64,000 nt of DNA from Zonotrichia leucophrys gambelii. Its lineage: Eukaryota > Chordata > Aves > Passeriformes > Passerellidae. The notes beneath the pieces are model-generated. The model was given only the letters and a program-made list of their open reading frames with translations. It ran no database searches and had not been told where the DNA came from. Both the position numbers and the translations under genes were made by a program. The stretch covers positions 12,483,038-12,547,037 of the forward strand of contig NC_088173.1 in assembly GCF_028769735.1 (NCBI RefSeq). Reading direction: 5' to 3'. This document shows positions 35,731-48,300 of this stretch, one piece after another (positions within the stretch are counted from its first letter, which is position 1; each line of letters starts with the position of its first letter).

Positions 35731-38713
35731 ATCATGATAGGTAATAAGTAGGAAAAAAATCTAAGAAAAATAGAGCATATAAGAAGAGATGAATGGGAAG
35801 TAATTTGTTTTCATCTGTGTTTGATCTGGATGTGTTTGAAGAACTGCACTGTCATTAACAAAGTTATTGGTTAGAAGAGATGCTATTTCAAATAAAATGA
35901 CCAGTGCAAAAAAACAGAAGTTGAAAATACCAACTTTATAAAATATCTTTGTTCTTCTGGCCTATTCTAGCCATGTAATTGTGGAAATTTTAGTAACAAC
36001 CTGAAAACTGTCTGTTTTGAATTGGATAACATTAGAAGCTAAAATATAATAATATTTTATTAAATAAGACTTGACTTAGGAAGGTAGCCAAACCACTAAC
36101 AAATTCTTTGTTTTAACAACAACTTAAGCAAATTTTCTCAGCAAGTAAACTTCTGGGAGCTGGGATCCTTTAGACCCTTGTTCACATAGTAACTTCTGAA
36201 AAATATATGTTGCCTATCTTGAGGTAGCAGAGATTCACAAAGTAAACTGCAGAATGTGCTGAGCAGCTTTATCTCTAGTTTAAAAGAGTGTGCAGGCCTT
36301 AGTGGTAATTTACCCTGCAGTGACTCGTTGTTTGTTTAGAATTCAGGACAGTTGCAGTCTGGGTTGGTGTGCTGGCACTCTGGTGCCATTGAGGACAGCG
36401 TGTCTCCGTGTTTATAACAGGCTTAATCCACTGGCTTTTGAAACTTAGAGTTGAATTGGTTGTTTGTTGAAGGTCATATTTGATCAAAACTTTTGTTCGT
36501 GCAATTTGTAAAATACTGCTTTCCCCCTAGCCCTCAGAATGGCTTTTAAAGCAGCTGAAGAAGCTTTTTGATTTACCCAACTTATTAGAACTTAGATTAA
36601 TTGAGTTTGTAATCAGATTTCAAGCATCGTGTTCCAGGCCAGGGATTTCTTAGTTTGCTTCAAATGTCATGCTGGGGGCAAATTCTGCTAAACTGCATTT
36701 TCATGCTTTGCTGAGAAATGATTGCAGGTTTTGATTTCCATTATGGAATCATTAATATTGTTAATTAGACTTCTTATGGATAAGCACACTTAAGGAGGAT
36801 CATCCCTGGGAATTGGGAGTATTATAGTTTGAGCATTTTTTAATTAGATAAAATTGGCATATGTAAGAGTATCAGATTTGAGGTGTATTTTATGCTTATT
36901 TTTTTTAAAGAATGACTTTGGTTGTAGTGATTTGTCTTGTGGGATTTAAACTGGGGGAAGTGTTGCTTCTTGTTACCAATGCAGTTACTCTTTCAACTTT
37001 TTCCTCAGTTGCTGTATTCATATATCATCCTATTCCTCCACATTAAATTCTGTCTAAATTATATTCTGCAGTAGTCACTTAGGACTTTTGCCTTCCTTTA
37101 ATGAAATTGATGGAAAAGTCCTACTGCATCAAGTGGGAAGAATATCTAGTCTAAAATTTCAGAATATGAATATTGTAAAATCAGTTCTGATGTCCTCTTG
37201 CAGATGACTGAGAAACATTTCATCAGAGCTCTTTTGTGCTCCCCTCTGGTGGTTAGTGACTGAATTTAAATTTCTTTTTATCCTGACCACCTGGAAGGTT
37301 TCACGATTGCACAGCCAGTCAAGTGAAAAATGCTTTTTGAATCCTCACTTCACCTTATGTTTTGAATAACAATGTTTGCAAGTGTTTGGGATTACCATAC
37401 ATGTGAAAGACTCATTAGCAGATTTCTCAACTTGTCTTGCTACATAAAAAGCAAATGGTTTGTAAAAGTCAAAATTAGCTAACTGTCTTAGCATAAAGGA
37501 TGGATGGGAAATCTGCTGATTAAAGATATTCTGTGAATGGGGAAGAGTTAGAACAGAGATGGAGCTTTTACAGCATTGAAGATACAGTAAAGGCACTTCA
37601 GGTGTATTCCTGAAATGTGCCTTGTACCACTTGAAGAGAAAAGGAAAAATTCTGTCTAGGAGCCAAAACATGCTCTTGAAACTGATAATATGATCAATAT
37701 CTTACTGATGCTTAATGGATCTAGATGTTTTCAAGATTAAAACAAATTAATTCTTATTAGATTGTTTTATTATTTCTGTTTGATAGAGGAGTCCTGATCA
37801 GTTTTTTCTCTGTTACCTTGAGAACCACTGGAACTAGAAACCAGTGAATTTATTAACACCTTAAATGCTGAGTGCTGGCTTTCAGGCAGCATACAGTCTT
37901 GTGCTGCCCTAAAATGTGAAATAGGCTACTGTAGTCAATATTTGCAAAAGTAGAAAACTGATGTGCTTAAAGGACTGGTTCTTGACTTGTGATTTGATAG
38001 GAGAATGATTGTTATCATTGTTAACAAAAGTAATCAGTCATTTTTTTTAAGCTTCTGTTCCTTAGAAGGTGTAGTAGGCTACTGAAGTTTTCATGCAATT
38101 TTATTCATTATTGTTCAATAGAAATTAAAAATGAAGCTATTAGTGTTCTCATAGGCAAAATCAGGAAGGATTTAGTGTTAAACTTTTAGAAGCAGGAGCA
38201 ATTTCAACTAGAGTAACGACAATAGGATTGTGTTTTGTAATTACTGGTGTAAGATCAGATTGTTGAGGGGGCAGAGAAAAAATTGAAGTACTCCTTATAG
38301 TTATGTGTGTTTAGTTTTTTTTGTACTTTGTGACATAAAAGCTGACATAGAACCAAAAGAAATTCAAGTTTTGATTGTCTGAGCCTGCCCCCACCCCTAG
38401 ATGTGTGCTGGATTAGTATATCTGTTCCATTTTATTGCCGGGTTCAAACATCATGAAGAAAGCTGAGTCATATTAATAAACCAGCCATCCCTTCCTTTGC
38501 TATATTGCCTGCAGCTTTGAGCAATGAGCAGAGCTAGGTGTGGTGGCCTTTCCTCCACAGCTCTCAATATGTGAAGGTTGAAGGGAAATTTTTGTTCTGT
38601 ACCTTCCTGTTCCCTTTTTCATAGCTTTTATGATGCAGGAATGTTATTTTGAGTCTTCATTTTTGATATTGTCAAAGTAATTAATCCACTTACCTGCAAT
38701 GCCTGTCTCTAGT

Positions 38714-38896
38714 AATCATGGAATTGTAGAATGGTTTGAGCTGGAAAGAGCCTTTAAGTTCATCTGGTTCCAACTCTGTGCCCATGGGCAGAGACACCTT
38801 TCACTTTCAGAGACCAGGTTGTTTAAAGACCCATCCAAGCTGGCCTTGAATGCTTCCAGGGGTAGGACATCCACAAGCATCTGCTTCCCAACTTGC
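38714..38896 (-). mobile_element. CR1 LINE 3' fragment (minus orientation)
   Basis: Read on the + strand, the segment shows the reverse complement of the CR1 3' region. It opens with TAATCATGGAATTGTAGAATGG and continues through blocks such as GGTTCCAACTCTG, CCATGGGCAGAGACACC, GACCAGGTTG and GGCCTTGAATGCTTCCAGG. The retroelement's 3' end is therefore at 38714 and its sense strand is minus. It is a short, 5'-truncated copy with many substitutions, which indicates an old insertion. No reverse-transcriptase coding part remains. CR1 is the dominant LINE of birds and other reptiles, so this is the main clue to the kind of genome. Confidence 0.93.
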
Positions 38897-41800
38897 ACAT
38901 TCGTACCTGTCTATTGCATCTATTTTAAACTGTGTCCTTTGTACCTTAAAAAAAAAAATCACTCAGGAATTAACCCGTTTATTAGTGTTAAACAGTTAGG
39001 TGACTGATCATAAAATTGTTTTTGTGGATGCTTTTTATTTCAGATTGGAATTATAAGAGCCACATAAAGAAAAAAATGTTCATCCTCAAATTCAGGATCC
39101 GTTTAGTGAGAAACATGAGGAAAATGAAAAACCAATGAAATTCCCCGTTACTTTGAGTAATGCATGCTCAGAGTTTATGTGAGTGCCCCTGTAGGAAATT
39201 GGGACATTCTAATGAAAGCAGAGCTATCCTATTGGGGAACCTGTGTTAGATGGTGCATCCAGTGGTCAGATCATCAGACAGATTCTGAGCCTTTCTCTAC
39301 AATGTTTATGTAAAATACAGAAGTAACATTATAAATGCAGATCTAAATTGAAATTAAAAATTAACCAAAAGACAAAGTTGCCCATGTGCGCTGTATCATA
39401 CTGTAAGTTTTCCCACATATTTCTTTTTGAGATAGTAATTTTTTGGGTATGGTACTGTTTTTTCCCTCTTCATCTCATCTGATGGATGTGACTTAAGGGA
39501 ATGGACATTTGAGAACTAATACACTACAAAAGTAGAATAGGTTTAGTCATCCTTTTATCTGAGGAGGGCTTTGATAACTAGGGAGGTAGAATTTGTAGAT
39601 GTTAGGTGAGCATATTGCAGGAAGTGAGCTTCATTTCCACAAGAGTGTCTTTTTATCTTTCTTTAGAATCAGTCAAAGCAGTTTTAAATTAATATGCCTG
39701 TTCTGGTGCAGCTACTGTTTAGAAAGTGGGATGTGTAAAATGAAAACAGTTGCTCTTTTCAGCACGAAACACAAATAAAAAAGCAGCATTGCTGGAACCT
39801 TTGCTAGAATGGAGTTAATACAATCCAGTCTTCTCTTTGGTAGGACATGAAGGACTTACAGAACTTTCCAAGGCATGCATAGAGTCCATGCAGATTTAAG
39901 TTAAGTGTTTGTATGCTACATCCAGCATTTAGATTTAGAAGTGAGGCCACAGTAAGTAACAAATTTCATTACTCTCAAGCAAGTCTCCTGGCTGAGGTAG
40001 AGTCACACAAAAAGTGTGCCATAAGTTACAAAATAGAATCTGGGTAACTGAGTGCTCAAGGCTGTGTCCATTATTAAGAGGAAATTTGTGCAGAAACTGT
40101 TCAGGTAACCAGGGCACAAATCCAATGACTACTGGATAGTATTACCTTTTTGTTGTAGTAGTAAAACTGTCATCAAACAAAATGTAAATACTGAGGCAGA
40201 GGGACCAGAAATGTGAAATATCAGTATTAATTAACACCTAAACTTAGTTGTTGATGATGTTGTTCTGCAAAAAGATAAAAAAGGAAATTATAAAGCCAGT
40301 AGTTTACTTTCAGGAAAACTTTTATAGACTGCACGTAATGCATGCCTATTTTGAGATTGCAGTGCCCCTCCATTTTACCCCATTTCTGTAGCCTTTGGCG
40401 CTATGTTAAACCAATTTCCACACTGACATCTGGTGGTAGTTCTGAAGTGCTGTGTTTCTTGAAATGCTATATATGGGAGTTTGCAGATCTAAGCATCAGT
40501 TTCAATCCCCTCCAGCTCTTCTGAAGTGATCTTATTGACATCCTAAAATTTTAACCTGCCATGGTCAGACCAGCTTCTCACAAGGCAAACAAAGTAATGA
40601 ATAAATAAGTAATTCATTAATATTTTGCTCAGTCAGTATAATGTATCCAAGAAAATGTCTGTTGTATGTGAAGCACACAATACTTAGAGTTAATTCCTTT
40701 CCCAAAGAATTCCTGTGAAAACAGTGGCATAGTTTTATTGAGATCCTGTTTGACTGGTGGTGTGTATATGTAAGTATATAGAGATATATGTATCTATGTG
40801 AAGTAAATGAGCTCAGTAGAAGTGCCACATCATGCATACTCACATTATGTGGCTTTATCCAAAGTCCAAAACTGGCTGTCACGGTGATAATTTGACTCAT
40901 CTTGGCTCCAGTTCCGATTAGTCCTGGTGTGTGAGTGTACAACAAATAGTAAGAGCCGTGACAAAGCCCTTCAAAATTTCCACTGAAATGGTTTCAAGGG
41001 CTTACTCGGTTCCTCATCCTGACATGTATCAGGTTGATCTTAAGTTCTCTTAAGAAAATATCTCAAATCAGACACCCTGTAGGAGTGATTGGATCAGGAA
41101 AAGGAAAGTGCGAAGTTTTATTCTGCCATGGTTCCATGACTCTATTTAATATTCATCCCCCATGGGTTACACCATAGCACATAGCCTTGTGACACATGCA
41201 TAGCGTGGCTGTACATGTAGATTAAGCTGCTTGTAAAAATAAAGTTGTATTTCTTCATGCTGTAAATTCTTTAGTCATTTCTGCCCTAGACAATCTCCTG
41301 TAGGCTCAGCAGACAGCTTTTTATTAAGTTTGCAAATTACAGAGTAGCTCCTTATTTGGTAATTCATTTTATGTTTGTAAGATTGAGCAGATTTTTGCCC
41401 CTATTTTTACTTCCTTCCATTTCCAGAGTAATGGCAACCATTGGTTAGTCCTAATGTGGCAAAAGTTACCTTTGGTATAACGTTTGGTTTTTTTTCTGTG
41501 GCATGTCTGTCTGAATATAAATCAGCATATAAAGGAAGTTCAGTCAAACAATTCATTTGGGCACAGAGATAAAAATGTTTCACATTTAAATAGTTATTCA
41601 TTAATATAAATAATAGTAAAGAGGTCAAGAATTTGGCATCTAAACCAGATAGTTTAATGTGGTATACGGTTTACCGTAATGAGTACAGAGGGTCATTCAA
41701 GTCCCAAAAGATTGTGAATTACATATTTAATTTAATCTTTTAGGCAAAACCAATTTTATGAACAGTGCTGACTGGTCTGATGTATTTCAAAAGATGTTGG

Positions 41801-42061
41801 AAAGGAAATAAAGTAATATATTGTTTTAGTAAGTGATGCATAATTGCTTAAAACTCTTACAGTGATTTTATTTTTTGTGGTTTCAGAGTAGTCTTAATGT
41901 GTGTATGTATATTAGCACACACTGTGGAATCAATGTTGGTTGTTTAGAACTTGTATTCATTTTGATTTATTAATTTACTTAAACTTGTTGCTTACTGTAT
42001 TTTTACACATTTCTGCATACTTATTGAGCATTTTCTATTTATCTTTCTTCCTATTAAACAG

Positions 42062-42376
42062 GCATTATTGAGACTGCAGACCACCTGGATCGTGAGACTA
42101 CTTCGCATTACTGGCTTACTGTTTATGCAACAGACCAAGGCGTTGTGCCTTTATCATCTTTCATTGAAATCTACATAGAAGTTGGGGATGTTAATGATAA
42201 TGCTCCTCAGACCACGGAACCAGTTTATTACCCAGAGGTCATGGAAAACTCACCTAAAGATGTGTCTGTCATTCAGATTGAGGCATTTGATCCAGATTCG
42301 AGCTCAAGTGAAAAACTAACCTACAAGATTACAAGTGGAAATCCACAGGGATTCTTCTCAATAAACCCCAAAACTG
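42062..42376 (+). CDS. FAT1: FAT1 exon 3: end of repeat 9, start of repeat 10
   Basis: The exon is framed by acceptor ..AAACAG (AG at 42060-42061) and donor AAACTG|GTAAGT (GT at 42377). It is 315 bases long with phase 1 at both ends, encoding residues 1090-1194 plus one base. It begins with the shared Gly codon and [11 protein letters not shown], completing the cadherin repeat opened in exon 2. The calcium-linker DVNDNAP is at residues 1132-1138. It then opens the next repeat with [15 protein letters not shown] and ends at NPKTG. The reading frame is intact. Because the length is a multiple of three and the phases match, skipping would keep the frame and fuse half-repeats. The sequence closely follows vertebrate FAT1. 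Confidence 0.96.
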
Positions 42377-45300
42377 GTAAGTACAATACAGTGTTTTATT
42401 TTAGGTATTAATAAATTAATGTGTTTGCATAATTGCATAAACCAGGTGAAATCAAAATCTTTGGTTTAATGTTGAAAACATGCTTTCACAATAGCTGGAG
42501 TTAAGCTGATGTCTTGGGCCATGTCAGTATTAGTAAGTTATATAAACATGTAGAAAAAGAGCTATTAGAGTGGAGCACTTGGTTCCAAGTACTTGACATC
42601 CACATCAGGCTTGTTTTCTGAAGGCTTACTTCTGAGTAGCTCCTCTCTAGACTGGTAAATGTCCATGCATTTTTATAGTGCAGTAACTATACAGTAAAAC
42701 CCCATATTTTAATTTAGTTTCATCCAAATTGTTTTTAGTTGTCTTCATAGTTTGTTTTTTTTTGTCAGACCTGTTTTTAAAATTATTTTTTGGTGGCCAG
42801 AGGGAGGGTGTCATGTTTGTCTAAGCAAAATAAGCCACTTACTCCCTGCAGACTCACTTGTCTCACAGTCAGAAGATACTTTCTTTGTAATTAACTGTTG
42901 CTGCTGTTAGAAATGCAATAATCTGGAGGATTATTTTCAGCTGTGGTTTTTGTGCACTGAAAATAAAGAGTCTGAGTTCACTGGTTATTTGGAAAGCTTC
43001 AGAAAAAAGCACTGAGGTTTTAGCAGGGGAGTACAAACAAAGAACCAGGTAACCTTTTAGGAACTGAATTGCAGGTACTGAAAGGTGTGTAGAACAGACA
43101 GATGGGAAGCAAAATAATCAATCTTAACTAAAGCCACCTAGTAATTTTGAAAATATTTTAAGTGTTGCCTATCATCCCTTTCTTCTGAATGTGGAGAAAA
43201 TAATACACATACTGGATGTTTTTCCCACAATTTATGCCTAGAGAAGAACTTGGGGTTTTTTTGCAAGGTTGTGCCCAGCTCAGCTTTTCATATGTTGTGT
43301 TTAGGTATTATTTCACAGCAAAAATTATGAGAGATGCTTTTGGTTCACTGAGCCATTTTTTTTTTTAATCACAATTCAGAGAGTTTAAGATTAGAGGTCC
43401 TGCAGAGGCGCAGTGAGAGACTTTAATCTATTACAAACCCATTAAGTACAAGGGAGAAGTACAGACTTTATTAATTTAGCTCTTGCCCATTCATGGAAGC
43501 AATTTCAGGGTACTTAAAGGAGCGAAAATGGAGTGAAAAAAATGTTTTGAAGGCTATGGCCTTCATTTTGTTCTGTAGTTATTTTAGCTCAGGGTATGAA
43601 AGACTTGTGTGCTTTATCAATTGCAATTGCTGTGTCAGCAAAGCTCTGAGTGCAAACACAGATATGTTATTTGGGTTATTTCTGCCAATAACTTCTTTGT
43701 CAACATGTGCTGCATCTGTGAAAACACTGCCAAGAGGGGCATATGGAATAGCTATAGCAACAGAAGATACTTAGTATAGTTAAAGCCTTCATCTAAACAC
43801 TGTACTTGCAAAATGTTGGTTTTAGAGAAAAGGGAGCCTGAAAAGTAAAGCAAGAGAAATTCAACCACAGTCTTCTGAAGTGAATGCAGAAAGTGTTTGT
43901 ATGCTTTATTTCTATTTGCTTTGCTCTGTGTCTTTTTTCTCATTTTACATGATGCAAAAGGAAAAAAAAAATCTGCTTTTTTATCTACTTCCTTGTGCTT
44001 TATGATTTTGAAAAAGTTCTATTGCCTGCCACTTTGATTTTTTTTGTTGTCTCAGTATAATACTGAGAAAATGGAAATAAAATTGCATGTGAGTTGGGTG
44101 GAAAAAAAGTGAGTGACTGCAGTATTCAAATTGCAAAGGAATATAAATTCTACCTCCATTCTTTTCATCATTACTCTATAATTGGCCAGTTATTTTTGGT
44201 TATTGTTTCCTTAAATATTCCTGCAAAATATACAGGATACAAAACTACAGGTCATTTTCTCTTTCTTCTGTTCTTTTCCTCCTCTTTCAGCCCCCTGTAT
44301 AATCAAGTGGCATTTTCCAAACTGTGTTTTGAAAAAAGACACTACTGTACCTCCCTTGCTGAAGTTTTGACATAAAGAAATATCTTTATTCCTATTTAAT
44401 GGGTAGAATTAGGGCACTGGGAGGTTGTGACTTGTCTTTGGACAGAGTTTGCAGTTTTCTATGTCAGTAGCTTACTGTGATCTCATTTATGTTACAAAGG
44501 GACCTTGAGTGAGAGAGCTCAGCACAATAGATGGTGAAGTGATAAGGAGCACTTAATAGAAAAGGAATAAAGATTTTCTGTCAAGAGATCTTCTTACCTG
44601 CCTCTATTGTAGCACACATACACTAGAAGCAAGCAGTTCAATCCACAGTCCTCAGTTTGGTGTTAAAGAATAAAAAGCAAAAGAGCAACTGGAAATTATT
44701 AAATCATTATATTTCAGAACACAAGCACTGTGAATAAAAGAATCTCCCTCTGATTTACATTCAGCTGAAGAAATTTTTTTTTCCCTCAATATAATTAGAG
44801 GCCCAGGCTTAGGTGTTCACCTGTCATGTGCCATTCATGCTATTACTGTTAAAATTGTAATGCTAAATAGACATGCTTCTAGACAGACATCTTAAACATA
44901 GTGAAAGGAAAAAGGTGGGCAGAGCAGAGAAGGGAAGCTTGTTCCTAGAGTGCACTCAAATAATTCAATGGAGAAATTGTAAAGCTAACTCATATATATA
45001 TTGTCTTCCCATTTTATGTGCTCTAATGGGACATACTGCCTATCCTGTACATGACCAGTCTGCAGTGGGCACTAACATAGGGGCTGGGTTTTGACTAAGA
45101 TTATCAAGTTCTTAAGTTCTCAAGTCTCTCTTCTATCTATAAGAAATTGAATGTATTTAATCTGAATAGATCTTACTTGATGTGAAAGTGTTTTCAATGG
45201 AATTGACATGCTGAGGAGTTGAAAAAACTTTAAAAGACACTGGTTATTGTTCTAGTTATAACACAGTGCATTCTATCTTCCCAATAACTTAAAAGAGGGC

Positions 45301-48300
45301 TCAGCTGAAGAATACATTTGACTAGAACGGGAGAGATCAAGTCTTGTCTTGTTTGCTTATGTGTATGTATTATCCTTGTTATCACACTGAAGTTATCACA
45401 CAGTAAGGTATTTGTCCAAGGAAGAGAAACCTTCCCCAGGGCCCTCAGTTTCCTTTCAACCACAGGGGAGATGGGGCTGGAATATTAATCAAATCTTTTT
45501 AACTGTATCCTGTTGAAACATTTACAGTGACAGTATGAGTTTAATATCTGCTGGTGTGCATCCCCAAAGGTGAATTGAAGACTGTAATGACATTCAGTTC
45601 AAGTCAACTAAAAGCTAGTGTTGGGATTCTTAAAATATGTGGTGACTGTTAAAATACAGCTCAGGTGGTAGTGTGTTATTATCTCTTATCCTGGTCAAGG
45701 ATCCATTGTTTCCTTTCTCTTTATAAAATTAAATGCTATGGTACTGTGGTCCATGGCTGAAATTCCCACACGTAGTAGTAATACAGATTATAAATAGAAA
45801 CAACCTACATGTAACATGTATCAAGTGAAACACTGCATTCTGTTCTCCTGATGTAGCTAATGCATTTCTAGAACTTTGTGGGCTCCAGACTGAAATTGTC
45901 TTAATGCAATAATCCTGAATTTTTAGAAACTTGCTGACATGGATCTTTGTAGGATATACTTCTTTATTCACAAAAAGAAGAAATTTCTTTTCATGACAAG
46001 AGCTATTGACTGAGTGATTAGTTTCTCAGAAATGCTACTGGCTTACGGAGTACCTGATGCTTCTTACTGCAATCTGTTTCCAAGCACCCCCTTCAGTATA
46101 TCTTCACTGACACTTAAAAATGTCTTTTATATTTCAAATAAATTATAAAATAACTTAAGGAAACACTGCTAAGTTTTTCTTCGCATGCCATTTCACTTCT
46201 TGGAACAGGATATATAGCAAGGTACATCACAGGACATTTTTTAATCTTTTCATGTACATTTAGTCTTTCACTAAAGCAAATGAAATAACATTTTGTTTAC
46301 CTTTGGAGTTTCCATGCAATGAGAAGAAAGTGTTTTACGTATGAGCTGTCCAGCTGTCCAGAAGAAAAATAGTTGTCATAATATTATTAGCCAGAAAGAA
46401 TGAGAACAGAGACTTAATTCCACAACTTTCATGCTCAATCTGAGCACAACTGTAGACAGACCTGCAAATTATGATAACAACTTTTTATCTGCTGAACTTC
46501 TTGCAACATAGCTTGTAATTAAATACAGAAGTAATTGACAAAGTGGAAAAGTTGCAACTCGTGTTAATACATTGAGGTGGAGAGAGTTGAAGTTGCACGA
46601 TTTGGTGGCTGTTTTGAGTGCATGTCCTGGGACTCTGTGGTTAATCTCAGCACTTAACTCTAGAGCTATTGCACTGAGGCTCAGAAAAGATTTGCACACT
46701 TACCAACACTCATGTACAGCAGAGGATTGTATAGCAGTAAACAAGTTCTGAGATTGGTGCCTGGAGCTTAAAATACATATACAATGCTTTTATAAGCACA
46801 TGTAATACATATGGTGTGTATAATAGTGCTTTAGTACTATTTCTGTTTCTTGCAGGTGTAGTTTATTTGCTTGTGAGCTATTTGGGTACTTGTAGAACTG
46901 AAAAGTTTCATGTATCATAGATGTAAGCTCCATGTTTGTATTTACAAAATACAATTTATTATTTTAATGCTTGGAGTAAACTACTCAATGCTTCTATTTT
47001 ACATGAACACAGTCCTGTTGAGTAGAAAAACTTCTGGTTTTCCTCATCTTTGTGCCTTTCATGTTAAAATATCTTAATTTGCTTTTTTGCTTTTGAGAAG
47101 TGTTGGAAGGATGACACGTGATAGCAGGATTGCTTTCTTAGAGAAAGTGGAACAGATAATTAGTATGGTATCTACAGGTAGTAGCTGATGATACCATTGC
47201 ATATAAGTGTACATTTATGAGTCAATGAATTATGATTTTATAATTTATAATCTATTTGGATTTAGAAATTATATATTTAGAAACTGATCTGCTGGTTCCT
47301 CTTTAAAAGAGTTATTGTAATAATTTTACTAAAAGCTTTCAATCAAACCATTTAATTTTTTTCTGTCTGAGGAGGGTAGGACATGAATGCAATAGGAGCT
47401 TTTTGTTGCACTCAGTAGGAATTGTAAGGGTGGTTTGCAAACAAGCTCTCCAACTGAAAATGTGTGCTGACAGTTCCCCAGAATGACATTGTCAACCAAA
47501 TTCTTTTCCTGTCATTGTTTCTCATTTTTCCATTTCATATTTTTCTTCTAGCTTTACTTTTTAAATTAAGGGATGGCAAACATCATGTGAAATTAGAAGA
47601 AAGGTAGTAACTTTTAGATGACTAACAATAACTCAGCAAGTCATATGTAAAACATGAAAATTGAAGAGCTAGGGAGACTAGCTCTAAATTCCTAAATTGC
47701 TGTAGAACTAGGCATAAGACTGAATTCTCTCTTAACAAAAAAAGCTCACCAAATTCCCTAAACTCTGTATCAGTTTCCATATGGATGAAATAGTTTTGCT
47801 ATGCCATGTTTTTTAAATATGGCTGCTGCTCAGTGTTACAGGCTCTCTATGATTAATATCTCAAACATTGCTGAGTTAAGGTGCCTGAAAGAAGGTTATA
47901 TTGCTTTATAAGTGCAGCATGCACACAAGAAGGGCAAAATCTGCATTTGCTTAGAGAAAGGAGTTCCAGCTCCCTCTAGCATTACTGAGCAAGATAATTG
48001 AATCCTAACCAGGTATCCATACAGGGCCCTTATAATCATTTTGTATTACCTTCACATATATTCAGGCTAGAAATAATTTCTGAACTTTTGCCCAATTAGT
48101 ATGCTTCTTTGCACTTCCCTAGGACTTCTGTTACATTTGTTATGCCAACCAGATTTGGCTTGGGGAGGGAATCAGGGCTGGGTAACAATAAAACACTTTC
48201 TTGACAAATCATGCCTTACCTCAGAAATTTAAAGCAATAATAGCAAATGAGGAAGAGAGGTACCAAATATTGTGCCATGTAACAATTTTGTTTCAGATTG

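Larger units (their letters stand above)
16294..42061 (+). other. FAT1: FAT1 intron 2 (25,768 bp)
   Basis: This long intron runs between the GTAAGG donor of exon 2 and the acceptor TTCCTATTAAACAG before exon 3. It is AT-rich and nearly free of recognisable genes. The only clear transposon piece is the CR1 fragment at 38714-38896. Weaker notes are the A/C-rich tract at 23040-23175, a possible LTR remnant at 35470-35730, and an unexplained 72-codon open frame at 21717-21935. No RNA gene was recognised. Short open frames of 60-110 codons on both strands look random. Confidence 0.9.
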